A stretch of 64,000 nucleotides of DNA. It comes from Chitinophaga rhizosphaerae (GTDB taxonomy: Bacteria > Bacteroidota > Bacteroidia > Chitinophagales > Chitinophagaceae). The stretch covers positions 1 to 64,000 of the forward strand of contig NZ_RXLO01000012.1 of assembly GCF_003958645.1 (NCBI RefSeq), written 5' to 3'. Positions 17,039 through 25,063 of this stretch are shown here, in pieces; the stretch's first letter is position 1, and each line of letters starts with the position of its first letter. The position numbers were made by a program, and so were the translations under genes. The notes below the pieces were generated by a model. It was given only the letters and a program-made list of their open reading frames with translations, had not been told where the DNA came from and ran no database searches.

Positions 17039-17689
17039 CTATAGCTGGTAGGTTACTTCGTAATTGAAATGTTGATCGTGGTCGAGATCGGTGAGGATGA
17101 ACCCGGCGTTTCGCGCCCGGCATTCCTGGCCGATCAGTTGCGCGGCTTTGGCGGTATTGCCTTCGTCGAGATGACTGAAGGGCTCGTCCATCATCAGCCA
17201 CTGGAATGGTTGCATGAGGGCGCGGATGATGGCGATGCGCTGCCGTTCGCCATACGAAAGCGTGGCGGCGCTCTGGCCGAGTACGTGCGTAACGCCGAGC
17301 TGTTCGGCGAATTCGCGGATTTTCCCTGCCGGGTACAGGGGTTTGTTGTTCATGACCCGTTTCAGTTCGATGTTTTCTTCGGCCGTAAGCTGGTCGAACA
17401 ACCGGAGGTCCTGGAACACGACGGAGATGTTTTCCTGGCGGATGGCGGCGAGTTGCGCGGCGGAATAATCTCTCCAGGGCTTTCCGCCGGCTTTGATGGT
17501 GCCGGTATAATCGTATCGGATATTGTAGAGATAATGTACGAGCGTGGTTTTGCCCGTACCGGAGGGGGCTTTGATCTTGACGAATTGTCCGGGTTGGAAG
17601 GCGACTTCCCGGTCCCAGATGTCCGATGGCCGCTGCCGGATCCTGTCGCGCAGGGGCACCGGCACCACGGCTGAAAGCTCGATCTGCAT
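17039..17689 (-). CDS. ABC transporter ATP-binding protein
   Basis: A 216-residue ATPase paired with the FtsX-like permease. Walker A is APSGTGKTT at 41-49, where the first Gly of GxxGxGK is Ala. The Q-loop is in VVFQDLRLFDQLTAEENI, the signature is LSYGERQR (variant of LSGGQ), and Walker B with D-loop is WLMMDEPFSHLDEG. The usual H-loop 'THD' reads T-D-L-D, so the switch His seems absent. Such departures occur in some mechanotransmission ATPases of this group. ATG 17687-17689 (MQIELSAVV) is preferred over the upstream 17722. Confidence 0.85.
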   Translation of the reverse strand: MQIELSAVVPVPLRDRIRQRPSDIWDREVAFQPGQFVKIKAPSGTGKTTLVHYLYNIRYDYTGTIKAGGKPWRDYSAAQLAAIRQENISVVFQDLRLFDQLTAEENIELKRVMNNKPLYPAGKIREFAEQLGVTHVLGQSAATLSYGERQRIAIIRALMQPFQWLMMDEPFSHLDEGNTAKAAQLIGQECRARNAGFILTDLDHDQHFNYEVTYQL

Positions 17690-17720
17690 GTTGAAATGGA
17701 TGTTAGGCTTAAATATAGGC

Positions 17721-17758
17721 AAAAAAAGAAAGCCGCCTCTTTGGAAAAGGGCGGCTTT
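17721..17758 (-). terminator. terminator of the DUF4836 gene
   Basis: Stem AAAGCCGCC/GGCGGCTTT (17729-17737 with 17750-17758) and 12-base loop, followed on the minus strand by seven T. It lies between the DUF4836 stop and the ABC ATPase start, so it separates two units. Confidence 0.85.
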
Positions 17759-17783
17759 CGGAAATATCGGTATCGATATGCGA

Positions 17784-19505
17784 TTATTTTTCTTCTACTG
17801 CAGGCGCTGCAACGGCGGCATCTTCAACAATGGCGCTGTCTACAATTACTGCATCCGCAGCAGGCTCTCCCCACTGGGCTTCGTCGGCTTTACGCTTGGC
17901 GTTGGTCCAGTTGTACACCTTGTTGGTGAAATTGAACAGCTGGCTGAGGGCGTTCTTCGACTGGTCTTTAAACAGTACCACGCCGGAAGAATGAGATTTT
18001 TCGCCGCTGAACTGTTCGGATTTCGCGGAGATGGATTTCAGCAGGGATTTGAGGTCGGTGCTGATGCTATCGGGCAATTCCATTTGTTTGGAAGGAATGG
18101 CGTTCATGATTTTTTCCACGTCAACATAGAAAGCGCCGTAGCTGCCTTTCGCGTTGTCGAGTGCGTCTCCGTCGAGTTTCGCTTTGCCTTTACCTGCGTC
18201 GTAAGATTTCAGCAGTTCGGCATCGGAAGCAGCGAGCACGCGCTTGCTGTTGATCGACAGGGACACTTCGCCGAGGGGCATGTTAGGTACGTATTCGTCG
18301 CCCTGTTTGGTGAGCGACTGTGCAATCATGGGAGAAGCCATTACTTTTTCGAAAGCGGCTTTGTCGCCCACTTTCAGGCTGAAAATCCATTTTGCTTCGG
18401 GTTTGGTAGCGGTGCTGTCCCATTCGGTAGGTTTGGGAACGGCGGCGAAGTCGGAACCAACGAGGGTCATTTCACCTTTGAAAGCGAGCAGCAGATCGTC
18501 GAGAGTGATGCGTGCTTCGGAGAGGCCCATATTGGCGAATCCGTCCATGCCCATCATTTTCAGCAGTTCGCCGACGATGCGCAGGTCGAAGTTAATGGCT
18601 GCATAACCGAAAATGTTATCGGAAGGATATTGTTCGATGGCGGCTACGTTGACTTTTTCAACGGGGTATTTTTTGATGATGGCGGCGAGTTCCTTGCTGG
18701 TGTAAGACCATGCGTCGAAATCGATCTTGCCGGCTTCGAAGTTGGCGGAGCCGGTGGTGAAGGCGCCTTCGGTGATTTTCTTCATGTTGGAAGCCATGAG
18801 GGCGCCCATGCCGGAAGCGTTGGCACCGTTCATATTATACAGGGCTTCGCTGCTCATCCAGAAGAGGATGTCGCCTTTTTCCTTGCTGATGTCTTTGAAA
18901 GACGCAATGGTGGCAACAGATTCGTCTGCCTTGAGGGTGAACAGTTTTTCGAGGAGCGCGGTACCGGAAGCCGCTGCGGGCTTGGCGGTATCTTCGGAGT
19001 CGAAGTAACGGTTGCCCTGATCGATAGTGGCGATGCCGATCATGGTTTTGGCGGTGAAGCCAACCACGCTGTTTTTGTCTTCAACATATTTAAAGTCCTT
19101 ACCGGCTTTCACTTCTTTTTTGGATTTCTCCTTCACGAACGCTTCGAGTTTGGCAGCGTCGGAAACGTCGGCCACAACGATCATGCTCATGTTGCCACCG
19201 GCTTCGCCGGGAACCATGGCGAAGAATACGTCGCCCTCGAGGTCGATACCGGAGCTTTTTGCGTCGGCGAGGGCTTTCGCGTAGTTATTGGAGGTGTCGG
19301 ACTGCTGGAGGGTTTCGAAGATCTTGTCGATCGTGAGACCGTCTTTGGCCAGTTTGTCCTGGATTTGTTTGGATTTGAACCCGAAAACGATGGCGGCATT
19401 TTTAGGAATATGCTTTCCCGACTCGGGGGCTTTGGAGCACGAGGCTAACAGGATAAGCGCCGCACCCGTCATAAAGAGAAGCGCTTTTTGGATCGATCGT
19501 TTCAT
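17784..19505 (-). CDS. DUF4836 family lipoprotein
   Basis: A lipoprotein of about 573 residues. The signal peptide ends in a lipobox (ILLASC, Cys23). The mature part starts KAPESGKHIPKNAAIVFGFKSKQI, characteristic of DUF4836 proteins of Bacteroidota, which are long repetitive alpha/beta proteins related to DUF3352. The very acidic C-terminus is Ala/Val-rich (VDSAIVEDAAVAAPAVEEK). Function is unknown; location is the periplasmic face of a membrane or the surface. ATG 19503-19505 (MKRSIQKALL) is chosen since it starts the signal peptide; the frame stays open to 19550. Monocistronic. Confidence 0.75.
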   Translation of the reverse strand: MKRSIQKALLFMTGAALILLASCSKAPESGKHIPKNAAIVFGFKSKQIQDKLAKDGLTIDKIFETLQQSDTSNNYAKALADAKSSGIDLEGDVFFAMVPGEAGGNMSMIVVADVSDAAKLEAFVKEKSKKEVKAGKDFKYVEDKNSVVGFTAKTMIGIATIDQGNRYFDSEDTAKPAAASGTALLEKLFTLKADESVATIASFKDISKEKGDILFWMSSEALYNMNGANASGMGALMASNMKKITEGAFTTGSANFEAGKIDFDAWSYTSKELAAIIKKYPVEKVNVAAIEQYPSDNIFGYAAINFDLRIVGELLKMMGMDGFANMGLSEARITLDDLLLAFKGEMTLVGSDFAAVPKPTEWDSTATKPEAKWIFSLKVGDKAAFEKVMASPMIAQSLTKQGDEYVPNMPLGEVSLSINSKRVLAASDAELLKSYDAGKGKAKLDGDALDNAKGSYGAFYVDVEKIMNAIPSKQMELPDSISTDLKSLLKSISAKSEQFSGEKSHSSGVVLFKDQSKNALSQLFNFTNKVYNWTNAKRKADEAQWGEPAADAVIVDSAIVEDAAVAAPAVEEK

Positions 19506-19547
19506 AAAGAAAGAGATGTTAAGAAAAATGGATTTGAAAATTAGAGG

Positions 19548-19555
19548 CAAAAATA
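19548..19555 (-). promoter_or_regulatory. -7 element of the DUF4836 gene
   Basis: Minus-strand TATTTTTG, a full match to TAnnTTTG, about 43 bases before the ATG at 19505. Confidence 0.45.
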
Positions 19556-19627
19556 CAAGCTTTTTTGCTAATGCGTCTAAATTTGTTCCCTGGCGGGCGT
19601 TGGCTCGATTACTTTGCGCAATTTACA

Positions 19628-19635
19628 TACCTTTG
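19628..19635 (+). promoter_or_regulatory. -7 element of the YciI-like gene
   Basis: TACCTTTG, a full match to TAnnTTTG, 52 bases before the ATG at 19687. No matching upstream TTG at 19-base spacing. Confidence 0.45.
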
Positions 19636-19686
19636 GCAGATATTCAGGATTTTAACCATTTTTTTGAAAGACCATATCTAACCTTT

Positions 19687-19968
19687 ATGTACCTGATCCT
19701 CCTACAGTACATCCGCCCGCTGGCGGCTATCGAGCACTATATGGAAGCGCACAACGTCTTCCTGGAAAAGCAGGTCCGCGAAGGCCGCTTCATCCTCACC
19801 GGCAGGCGCAAGCCCCGCACGGGTTCCATCATCGTTTGCCGCGCCGGCAGCCGCAGGGAAGTGGAAGCCATCCTGGCGGAAGACCCGATGGACAAGTTCC
19901 AGCTGGCCGTTTACGACATCATCGAGTTCGAGCCGAATACTTTCGAGATGGCCGGAATCAGCTCCTGA
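19687..19968 (+). CDS. YciI family protein
   Basis: A 93-residue single-domain protein of the YCII/ferredoxin-like fold. Family features are the conserved His in AIEHYMEAH, the GRFILTGRRKPRTGSIIVCRAGSRREVEAILAEDPM region with the DP turn, and the closing VYDIIEFEP strand. Related proteins work as small dehalogenase-like or lyase enzymes, but most have no known role. ATG 19687 gives the family length and lies after the promoter; the frame is open further upstream only as antisense to the DUF4836 gene. Monocistronic. Confidence 0.85.
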   Translation: MYLILLQYIRPLAAIEHYMEAHNVFLEKQVREGRFILTGRRKPRTGSIIVCRAGSRREVEAILAEDPMDKFQLAVYDIIEFEPNTFEMAGISS

Positions 19969-20135
19969 TCTGCCTTTCACGCAACTGTACACTAGCCAAC
20001 TTATCCAGCTCACGTGAACCGGCTTCCTGGCCGGCATCCCCTTTCATCCGGAACAAATACCAAAAACGCTACCGGCCGCGCTACCGCGACCGGGGATCCA
20101 TATTTCCATCAAACGATTGACTATCAAGTGATAGC

Positions 20136-20684
20136 TCACCTCCTGCCGGCAGAAAAGTTAGCTTCGGCGGCAGATTTCAGGCGTTGGAGGCTTTTCCGGA
20201 AATCGGTTTCGAGATTGTCTTTCATGAACATTCCCAGGATATTCTGCGGTCGTGGATATTTGGCGTCCATGCTCCACGCAACGCGGGTGCCGCCGGCTGA
20301 ATCGGCGAATTTGAAGGAGATTTCGCAAATGGAGGCAAGCGGTTCGAAGAACTCCAGCTGCTGGCGGATTTCTGTATGGGGTGTGAGGGAAAGGTGGCGC
20401 AGGCGGCCGAAGCCGATCTTTTTACCGGTCCAGGTGGTGGAAGCTCCGGCCGTACCGTCTACCCCGTCTATCCTGAATTGCGCGCCGGGTTCCCTTTCCT
20501 TGAGGGTATTCCATTGATTATAATGGTCGAAACGGGCGGTTTGGTCCCACACTGCAGCAGGCGGCGCGTGAATAAATACCGATTGCTCGATGTGAACGTG
20601 CGTGGGGGCTACCAGCAGCAGAATTGCCAGTAAAGCCATGGCCATGCCGATCACCCAGGCACTGTAATAGAAGAATTTTCTCAA
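20136..20684 (-). CDS. SRPBCC family protein with N-terminal membrane anchor
   Basis: A 182-residue protein with an N-terminal hydrophobic helix (about 8-27). A START/Bet v1-like SRPBCC domain follows, typical of the polyketide cyclase group: VHIEQSVFIHAPPAAVWDQTARFDHYNQWN at the start, central strands and a long C-terminal helix (DNLETDFRKSLQRLK). These domains bind hydrophobic ligands in a deep cavity. The anchor places the domain outside the cytoplasm. No catalytic residues can be assigned. Convergent with the YciI-like gene. Confidence 0.8.
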   Translation of the reverse strand: MRKFFYYSAWVIGMAMALLAILLLVAPTHVHIEQSVFIHAPPAAVWDQTARFDHYNQWNTLKEREPGAQFRIDGVDGTAGASTTWTGKKIGFGRLRHLSLTPHTEIRQQLEFFEPLASICEISFKFADSAGGTRVAWSMDAKYPRPQNILGMFMKDNLETDFRKSLQRLKSAAEANFSAGRR

Positions 20685-20808
20685 AGGGATAGCTGGTTTT
20701 CCACAATTTACCGAATTTTTTCCGGCGGATGGAAAATCCGTAGCATTGGAAAGGCCGGCGCAAAGGAATTTGCACCGGCAGCATACAGTCAGGTCTTTTG
20801 GATGTGAA

Positions 20809-21363
20809 TTACTTTTCTTTCTCGTTGAACTTCTTTTCCACGTCTTTCGCTTTCTCGAAATCCAGGATCACCGAATTGATGCAGTAGCGAAGCCCCGTCG
20901 GCGGCGGGCCATCGTCGAACACATGCCCCAAATGCGCCTTGCACCGGCCGCATTGCACTTCGGTACGCTGCATGCCATGAGAATTGTCGGGCGTATAGAT
21001 CACGCTCGTTTTGCTGACGGGCTGGTAAAAACTCGGCCATCCGCAGCCGCTCTCGAACTTCGTGTCTGAAACGAACAGCGGGTTGCCGCAGGCCGCGCAA
21101 TAATACGTCCCATGCTCCTTACTGTTCCAGAATTTGCCCGTAAATGCCCATTCGGTGCCTTTTTCGCGGGCAATGTCGTACACATCTTTCGGTAAGATCT
21201 TTTTCCACTCTGCGTCTGATAGGTTGACTTTGCCCGTGTCAGTGCGGGAATACACCGGGCTCTTTTTTTCTTCCATAAATGATTTTTTAGTTCCGTTCTG
21301 TGAATAGGAACAATGACTGAACATCATGCCAGCGATCAATAAAAGATAGGTCCATGTCTTCAT
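20809..21363 (-). CDS. msrB: peptide-methionine (R)-S-oxide reductase, exported
   Basis: Reduces the R epimer of methionine sulfoxide in proteins. It has 184 residues from ATG 21361-21363. The N-terminus is a signal peptide ending FSHC (Cys18), possibly a lipobox. The zinc site is formed by CAAC and [14 protein letters not shown] and the catalytic RYCINS motif near the C-terminus are present. Export points to repair of oxidised periplasmic proteins. The upstream in-frame ATG at 21387 adds residues that spoil the signal peptide. It is divergent from mutL across a ~180-base region. Confidence 0.93.
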   Translation of the reverse strand: MKTWTYLLLIAGMMFSHCSYSQNGTKKSFMEEKKSPVYSRTDTGKVNLSDAEWKKILPKDVYDIAREKGTEWAFTGKFWNSKEHGTYYCAACGNPLFVSDTKFESGCGWPSFYQPVSKTSVIYTPDNSHGMQRTEVQCGRCKAHLGHVFDDGPPPTGLRYCINSVILDFEKAKDVEKKFNEKEK

Positions 21364-21457
21364 GGCTTCATGATTGATTAGATGCATTACTATCGGAACG
21401 CAATTATTTATAAATTATTAATCTGGATATGTGTCGTTCCTGCTCTACACATTAAAG

Positions 21458-21470
21458 GTACGAAACGTAC
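21458..21470. promoter_or_regulatory. inverted repeat between msrB and mutL
   Basis: GTACG-AAA-CGTAC, a perfect five-base dyad in the divergent promoter region, about 95 bases from the msrB start and 75 from mutL. It could bind a dimeric regulator; no known box is recognised. Confidence 0.25.
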
Positions 21471-21544
21471 TACTGTATGGATTGTACCCGTTAATGTATT
21501 TAACAATATTTTTTCTTCCTAACTTTACGCCAAAAGGCAGGTAA

Positions 21545-23413
21545 GTGGCGGATATCATCAATTTATTACCAGACAATATTGCGAATCAGATAGCAGCGGG
21601 CGAAGTGATCCAGCGGCCGGCATCGGCGGTAAAGGAGTTACTGGAAAATGCGGTGGACGCTGGCGCTACTGAAATCCAGCTCATTATAAGAGATGCGGGC
21701 AAAGAGCTCGTTCAGGTGATCGATAATGGAAGCGGGATGAGCGGCACCGATGCACGGATGTGCTTCGAACGGCACGCAACTTCCAAAATCAGGTCGATCG
21801 ACGATCTTTTCCAAATCCGGACCATGGGTTTCCGGGGCGAAGCCCTGGCTTCCATCGCCGCGGTGGCGCAGGTAGAACTGAAGTCGAAGCGGCAGGACGA
21901 TGAGCTCGGCACTTTCATCGAGATCGACAATTCCGTCATCCGCCGGCAGGAGCCCTGCCAGGCGCCCGTGGGCACCAGTATCGCCATGAAGAACCTCTTC
22001 TTCAACGTGCCGGCCCGTCGTAACTTCCTGAAAAGCAACGCTGCCGAAATGCGCCACATCGTCGATGAATTCATCCGCGTAGCGCTCGCCTTCCCGCATC
22101 TTCAGTTTTCGCTGAACAGCAACGGGCAGCAGATGTTCCATTTCGAGAAAGGCTCCCTCAAGCAAAGGATCGTCTCCATTCTCGGCCAGCACTACAACTC
22201 CAAACTCGTCACCGTTAAGGAAAGCACCGATTATATGAACATCCACGGGTTTGTGGGGAAACCGGAAACGGCCAAGAAAACCCGTGGCGACCAGTTCTTC
22301 TTCGTCAACAACCGGTTCATCAAATCCAGCTACCTCAATCATGCCGTGATGAACGCGTTCGCGGAAACGATCCCGTCAGACAGTTACCCGTTGTACGTGC
22401 TCTTCATCGACCTCGACCCCGCGCATGTGGACATTAACGTGCATCCCACCAAGCAGGAAATCAAGTTCGACGACGAGCGCATTCTGTACGCATTCGTGCA
22501 ATCGGCCATCAAACACGCTTTGGCGCAGTTCAGCGTAACCCCCGCGCTCGATTTCGACCTCGACCCCGGCATCCAGCAGCTCGACGCGCTCACGCAGCCT
22601 TTCACCGAAGAAAAGAAAGCGCAGTCGGCCGGTACTTCCATCTACAAAACCTTTACGAGTGCCAACCAGGCGCACGTGATCGATAAAACGGCCAACAGCA
22701 ACCTCCAGCACTGGAAAGAGCTGTACGGCCCGGCGCCCGCGCGGGATAACGATTTCCCCTTGCCGCCGCCTTCCGATTTCCCGGCTGCACCCACTTCTAC
22801 CGCCTCCGTCATCGACGAACGCTGGCAGGAAGCGGCACACGACCAGAAAGGCCCGGTGCAGGTGCATCAGCAGTATATCCTTTCGCAGATCAAATCGGGT
22901 TTTATCCTGGTAGACCAGCGATCGGCGCACGAACGCATTCTGTACGAACGGTATCTCCGCGCCCTCGCCGAAAAACCCATCGCTACCCAGCAAAGCCTTT
23001 TCCCGCAAACGCTGGAACTGTTGCCGGCGGATGCGATCATCGTCCACGAAATGCTGCCCGACCTGCAGGCGCTTGGTTACGACCTCGAACCTTTCGGCCA
23101 GCATACTTTTGTGGTGCGCGGAACGCCCGCCGATATTCAATCGGGTAACGAACAGGCCAGTATCGAAGGGTTGCTCGAACAGTTCAAGCATTTCAGTACC
23201 GAACTGAAACACAACCGCCGCGAGCGCCTCGTGCGCAGCATGGCCCGCAATAACGCCATCCCATCCGGTAAACCGCTGACTTCCCGCGAGATGCAGAATA
23301 TCATCGACGAGCTGTTCGCCTGTTCGATGCCCAATGTTTCCCCGGGCGGCAGAGGCACGTTTATCTCTTTTAAGCTGAATGACCTGGAGAAAATGTTCGA
23401 CAGGGGGTTCTGA
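21545..23413 (+). CDS. mutL: DNA mismatch repair protein MutL
   Basis: A mismatch repair mediator of 622 residues starting with GTG. The N-terminal GHKL ATPase is complete: ELLENAVDAGA, DNGSGM, TMGFRGEALASI, GTSIAMKNLFFNVPARRNFLKS. A variable linker (about 330-420) precedes the C-terminal dimerisation domain. The nuclease motif region reads DQRSAHERILYE (457-468). The metal-binding Asp457, Glu463 and Glu468 are kept, but the His of DQHA is Arg. The regulatory zinc ligands of B. subtilis-type MutL are also not seen (SPGGRG in place of CPHGRP). It ends just before a bidirectional terminator. Confidence 0.95.
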   Translation: MADIINLLPDNIANQIAAGEVIQRPASAVKELLENAVDAGATEIQLIIRDAGKELVQVIDNGSGMSGTDARMCFERHATSKIRSIDDLFQIRTMGFRGEALASIAAVAQVELKSKRQDDELGTFIEIDNSVIRRQEPCQAPVGTSIAMKNLFFNVPARRNFLKSNAAEMRHIVDEFIRVALAFPHLQFSLNSNGQQMFHFEKGSLKQRIVSILGQHYNSKLVTVKESTDYMNIHGFVGKPETAKKTRGDQFFFVNNRFIKSSYLNHAVMNAFAETIPSDSYPLYVLFIDLDPAHVDINVHPTKQEIKFDDERILYAFVQSAIKHALAQFSVTPALDFDLDPGIQQLDALTQPFTEEKKAQSAGTSIYKTFTSANQAHVIDKTANSNLQHWKELYGPAPARDNDFPLPPPSDFPAAPTSTASVIDERWQEAAHDQKGPVQVHQQYILSQIKSGFILVDQRSAHERILYERYLRALAEKPIATQQSLFPQTLELLPADAIIVHEMLPDLQALGYDLEPFGQHTFVVRGTPADIQSGNEQASIEGLLEQFKHFSTELKHNRRERLVRSMARNNAIPSGKPLTSREMQNIIDELFACSMPNVSPGGRGTFISFKLNDLEKMFDRGF

Positions 23414-23435
23414 TCCAATATTTCCATCGTTCCAT

Positions 23436-23477
23436 AAAAAAAGACAGCCGCCTCGAAAGAAGCGGCTGTCTTTTTTA
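23436..23477. terminator. bidirectional terminator between mutL and gluconokinase
   Basis: Eleven-base stem AAGACAGCCGC/GCGGCTGTCTT (23441-23451 with 23462-23472), flanked by an A-run and a T-run, so it works for both convergent genes. Confidence 0.9.
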
Positions 23478-24959
23478 TTTTTCCCGGAGGATGTCGGTGA
23501 CGTCTTTCAACCTGTCATATAAAATTGAGAATGCGCGGTAATTGCGTTCGTACACCGGCGCATGTTCCGTGTTGGGTTCGAAAACGCGTGCCGCGGCCGA
23601 CGAGCTGAACTGCCAGGCGTCTACCTGTTCCAGCGCGTGCCAGGCCAGCATGGCGGCTCCCAGCGCTGAGGCGTCTTCGTCCTGGTGCAGGAGCATCGGC
23701 TTGCGGAAAATATCCGCCAGCAATTGTATCCATAGCGGCGATGCGGTAAATCCACCGCTCACGGTCACCTCACGGATATCGCCCGTCACGCTTTCGAGGG
23801 CTTCGCCGATACTGAGGAGGTTGAAGCAAATCCCTTCCACCAACGCCCGCTGGAAATGCGGCGATCCATGGTGCTGGCGCATGCCCACAAACGCTCCGGA
23901 AGTGCGGCTGTCCCACACCGGCGCGCGCTCGCCCAGCATGTAGGGCAAACAGAGCAGTCCATCGCTGCCTGCCGGCGCGGTAAAGGCGGTTTTCAGAAAA
24001 TCGTTATAGTCAGACCAGGGCAGGAAAGCTTTCGAGAACCATTGCAAGGCTACGCCGCCGTTGTTCATGGCGCCGCCGCAAACGTAATGTTCGGGTGTGA
24101 GCACGTAAGAGAAAATCCTCCCGGCGGGATCGTCGGCGGGTTTCGGGCTCATCACGCGGATGGCGCCGCTCGTTCCGATAGTGAGCGCGGCATGCCCGGG
24201 CTCCACGGCGCCGGAGCCCAGCTGCGCCAGGCAACCGTCGCTGCTGCCGGCCATGATGAGCGTGCCTTCGGGAACGCCCATGGCCTGTGCCATGGCGGGG
24301 TCCATGCCGATGAGCAGGCGCGTGGTCTCTACCGGGATGGGCAGGCGGTCGTCTGTGATACCGGCGAGTTTCAGCGCGGGGGCGTACCAGTCCAGCGTAC
24401 GGATATCAAAAAGCCCCGAGCACGAGGCGAGGGAATAATCGGTGATGAATTCGTGGAAACAGCGGAACAGGAACAGGTCTTTGATCCCTACGAAACAGGC
24501 GGCCTGGTCGAAGATGTCGGGCTGCTGTTCGCGGATCCACTGGATTTTGCACAGCGGCGACATCGGGTGGATGGGCGTTCCTGTGGCGCGGTGGATCTCT
24601 TTTCCTTCCGGCGTGTTGCGAAGGGCGGCGGCATAATCTTCGGCGCGATTGTCGGCCCAGGTCATCACCGGCGTGAGGGGCTCACCGTCTGCATCTACGG
24701 CCAGCAGACTATGCATGGCGCTGCTCAGCGAGATGGCCGCGGGGGCGTAACCCATTTCCGCGACGGTTTCGCGGATGGTCTTGATGATAGCGGCGAGCAC
24801 TTGCTCAGGGTCTTGCTCACTATACCCGGGAACCGGCTCCTGGGTGGGATAGGTTTGTCTGCGGGATGCGGGGATCTGCCCCGCCGTGGTCACCGCGATC
24901 GTCTTCGCACTCCCCGTTCCGATGTCTACACCGAGGATATATGGTGATTTTGTCGTCAT
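23475..24959 (-). CDS. gntK: gluconokinase, FGGY family
   Basis: Phosphorylates D-gluconate to 6-phosphogluconate with ATP, feeding the pentose phosphate or Entner-Doudoroff route. It has 494 residues with N-terminal ATPase motif GVDIGTGSAKT. The gluconokinase block follows (SSAMHSLLAVD, TWADNRAEDYA, TGTPIHPMSPLCKIQW), then FVGIKDLFLFRCFHEFITDYSLAS and the C-terminal FGGY motifs (GGVALQWF, VSGGFTASPLW, ASALGAAMLA). The His/Pro-rich TGTPIHPMSP favours gluconate over xylulose or glycerol. It is divergent from a GMC dehydrogenase gene; a TACTTTCG -7-like element lies at 24971-24978. Confidence 0.85.
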   Translation of the reverse strand: MTTKSPYILGVDIGTGSAKTIAVTTAGQIPASRRQTYPTQEPVPGYSEQDPEQVLAAIIKTIRETVAEMGYAPAAISLSSAMHSLLAVDADGEPLTPVMTWADNRAEDYAAALRNTPEGKEIHRATGTPIHPMSPLCKIQWIREQQPDIFDQAACFVGIKDLFLFRCFHEFITDYSLASCSGLFDIRTLDWYAPALKLAGITDDRLPIPVETTRLLIGMDPAMAQAMGVPEGTLIMAGSSDGCLAQLGSGAVEPGHAALTIGTSGAIRVMSPKPADDPAGRIFSYVLTPEHYVCGGAMNNGGVALQWFSKAFLPWSDYNDFLKTAFTAPAGSDGLLCLPYMLGERAPVWDSRTSGAFVGMRQHHGSPHFQRALVEGICFNLLSIGEALESVTGDIREVTVSGGFTASPLWIQLLADIFRKPMLLHQDEDASALGAAMLAWHALEQVDAWQFSSSAAARVFEPNTEHAPVYERNYRAFSILYDRLKDVTDILREK

Positions 24960-25063
24960 AGAATAGAGCCCGAAAGTAAAAAACCCCTTTCATTTTCCGT
25001 ATTTAATTTATAGATTTAAAATCATTCAGGTTAAATCACGCTACAAAAATCCACGTACTTACA

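Noticed and set aside
17544-19448. Long plus-strand frame opposite the DUF4836 gene
   Set aside because: Antisense shadow with Gly/Phe/His-rich composition and no family motif.
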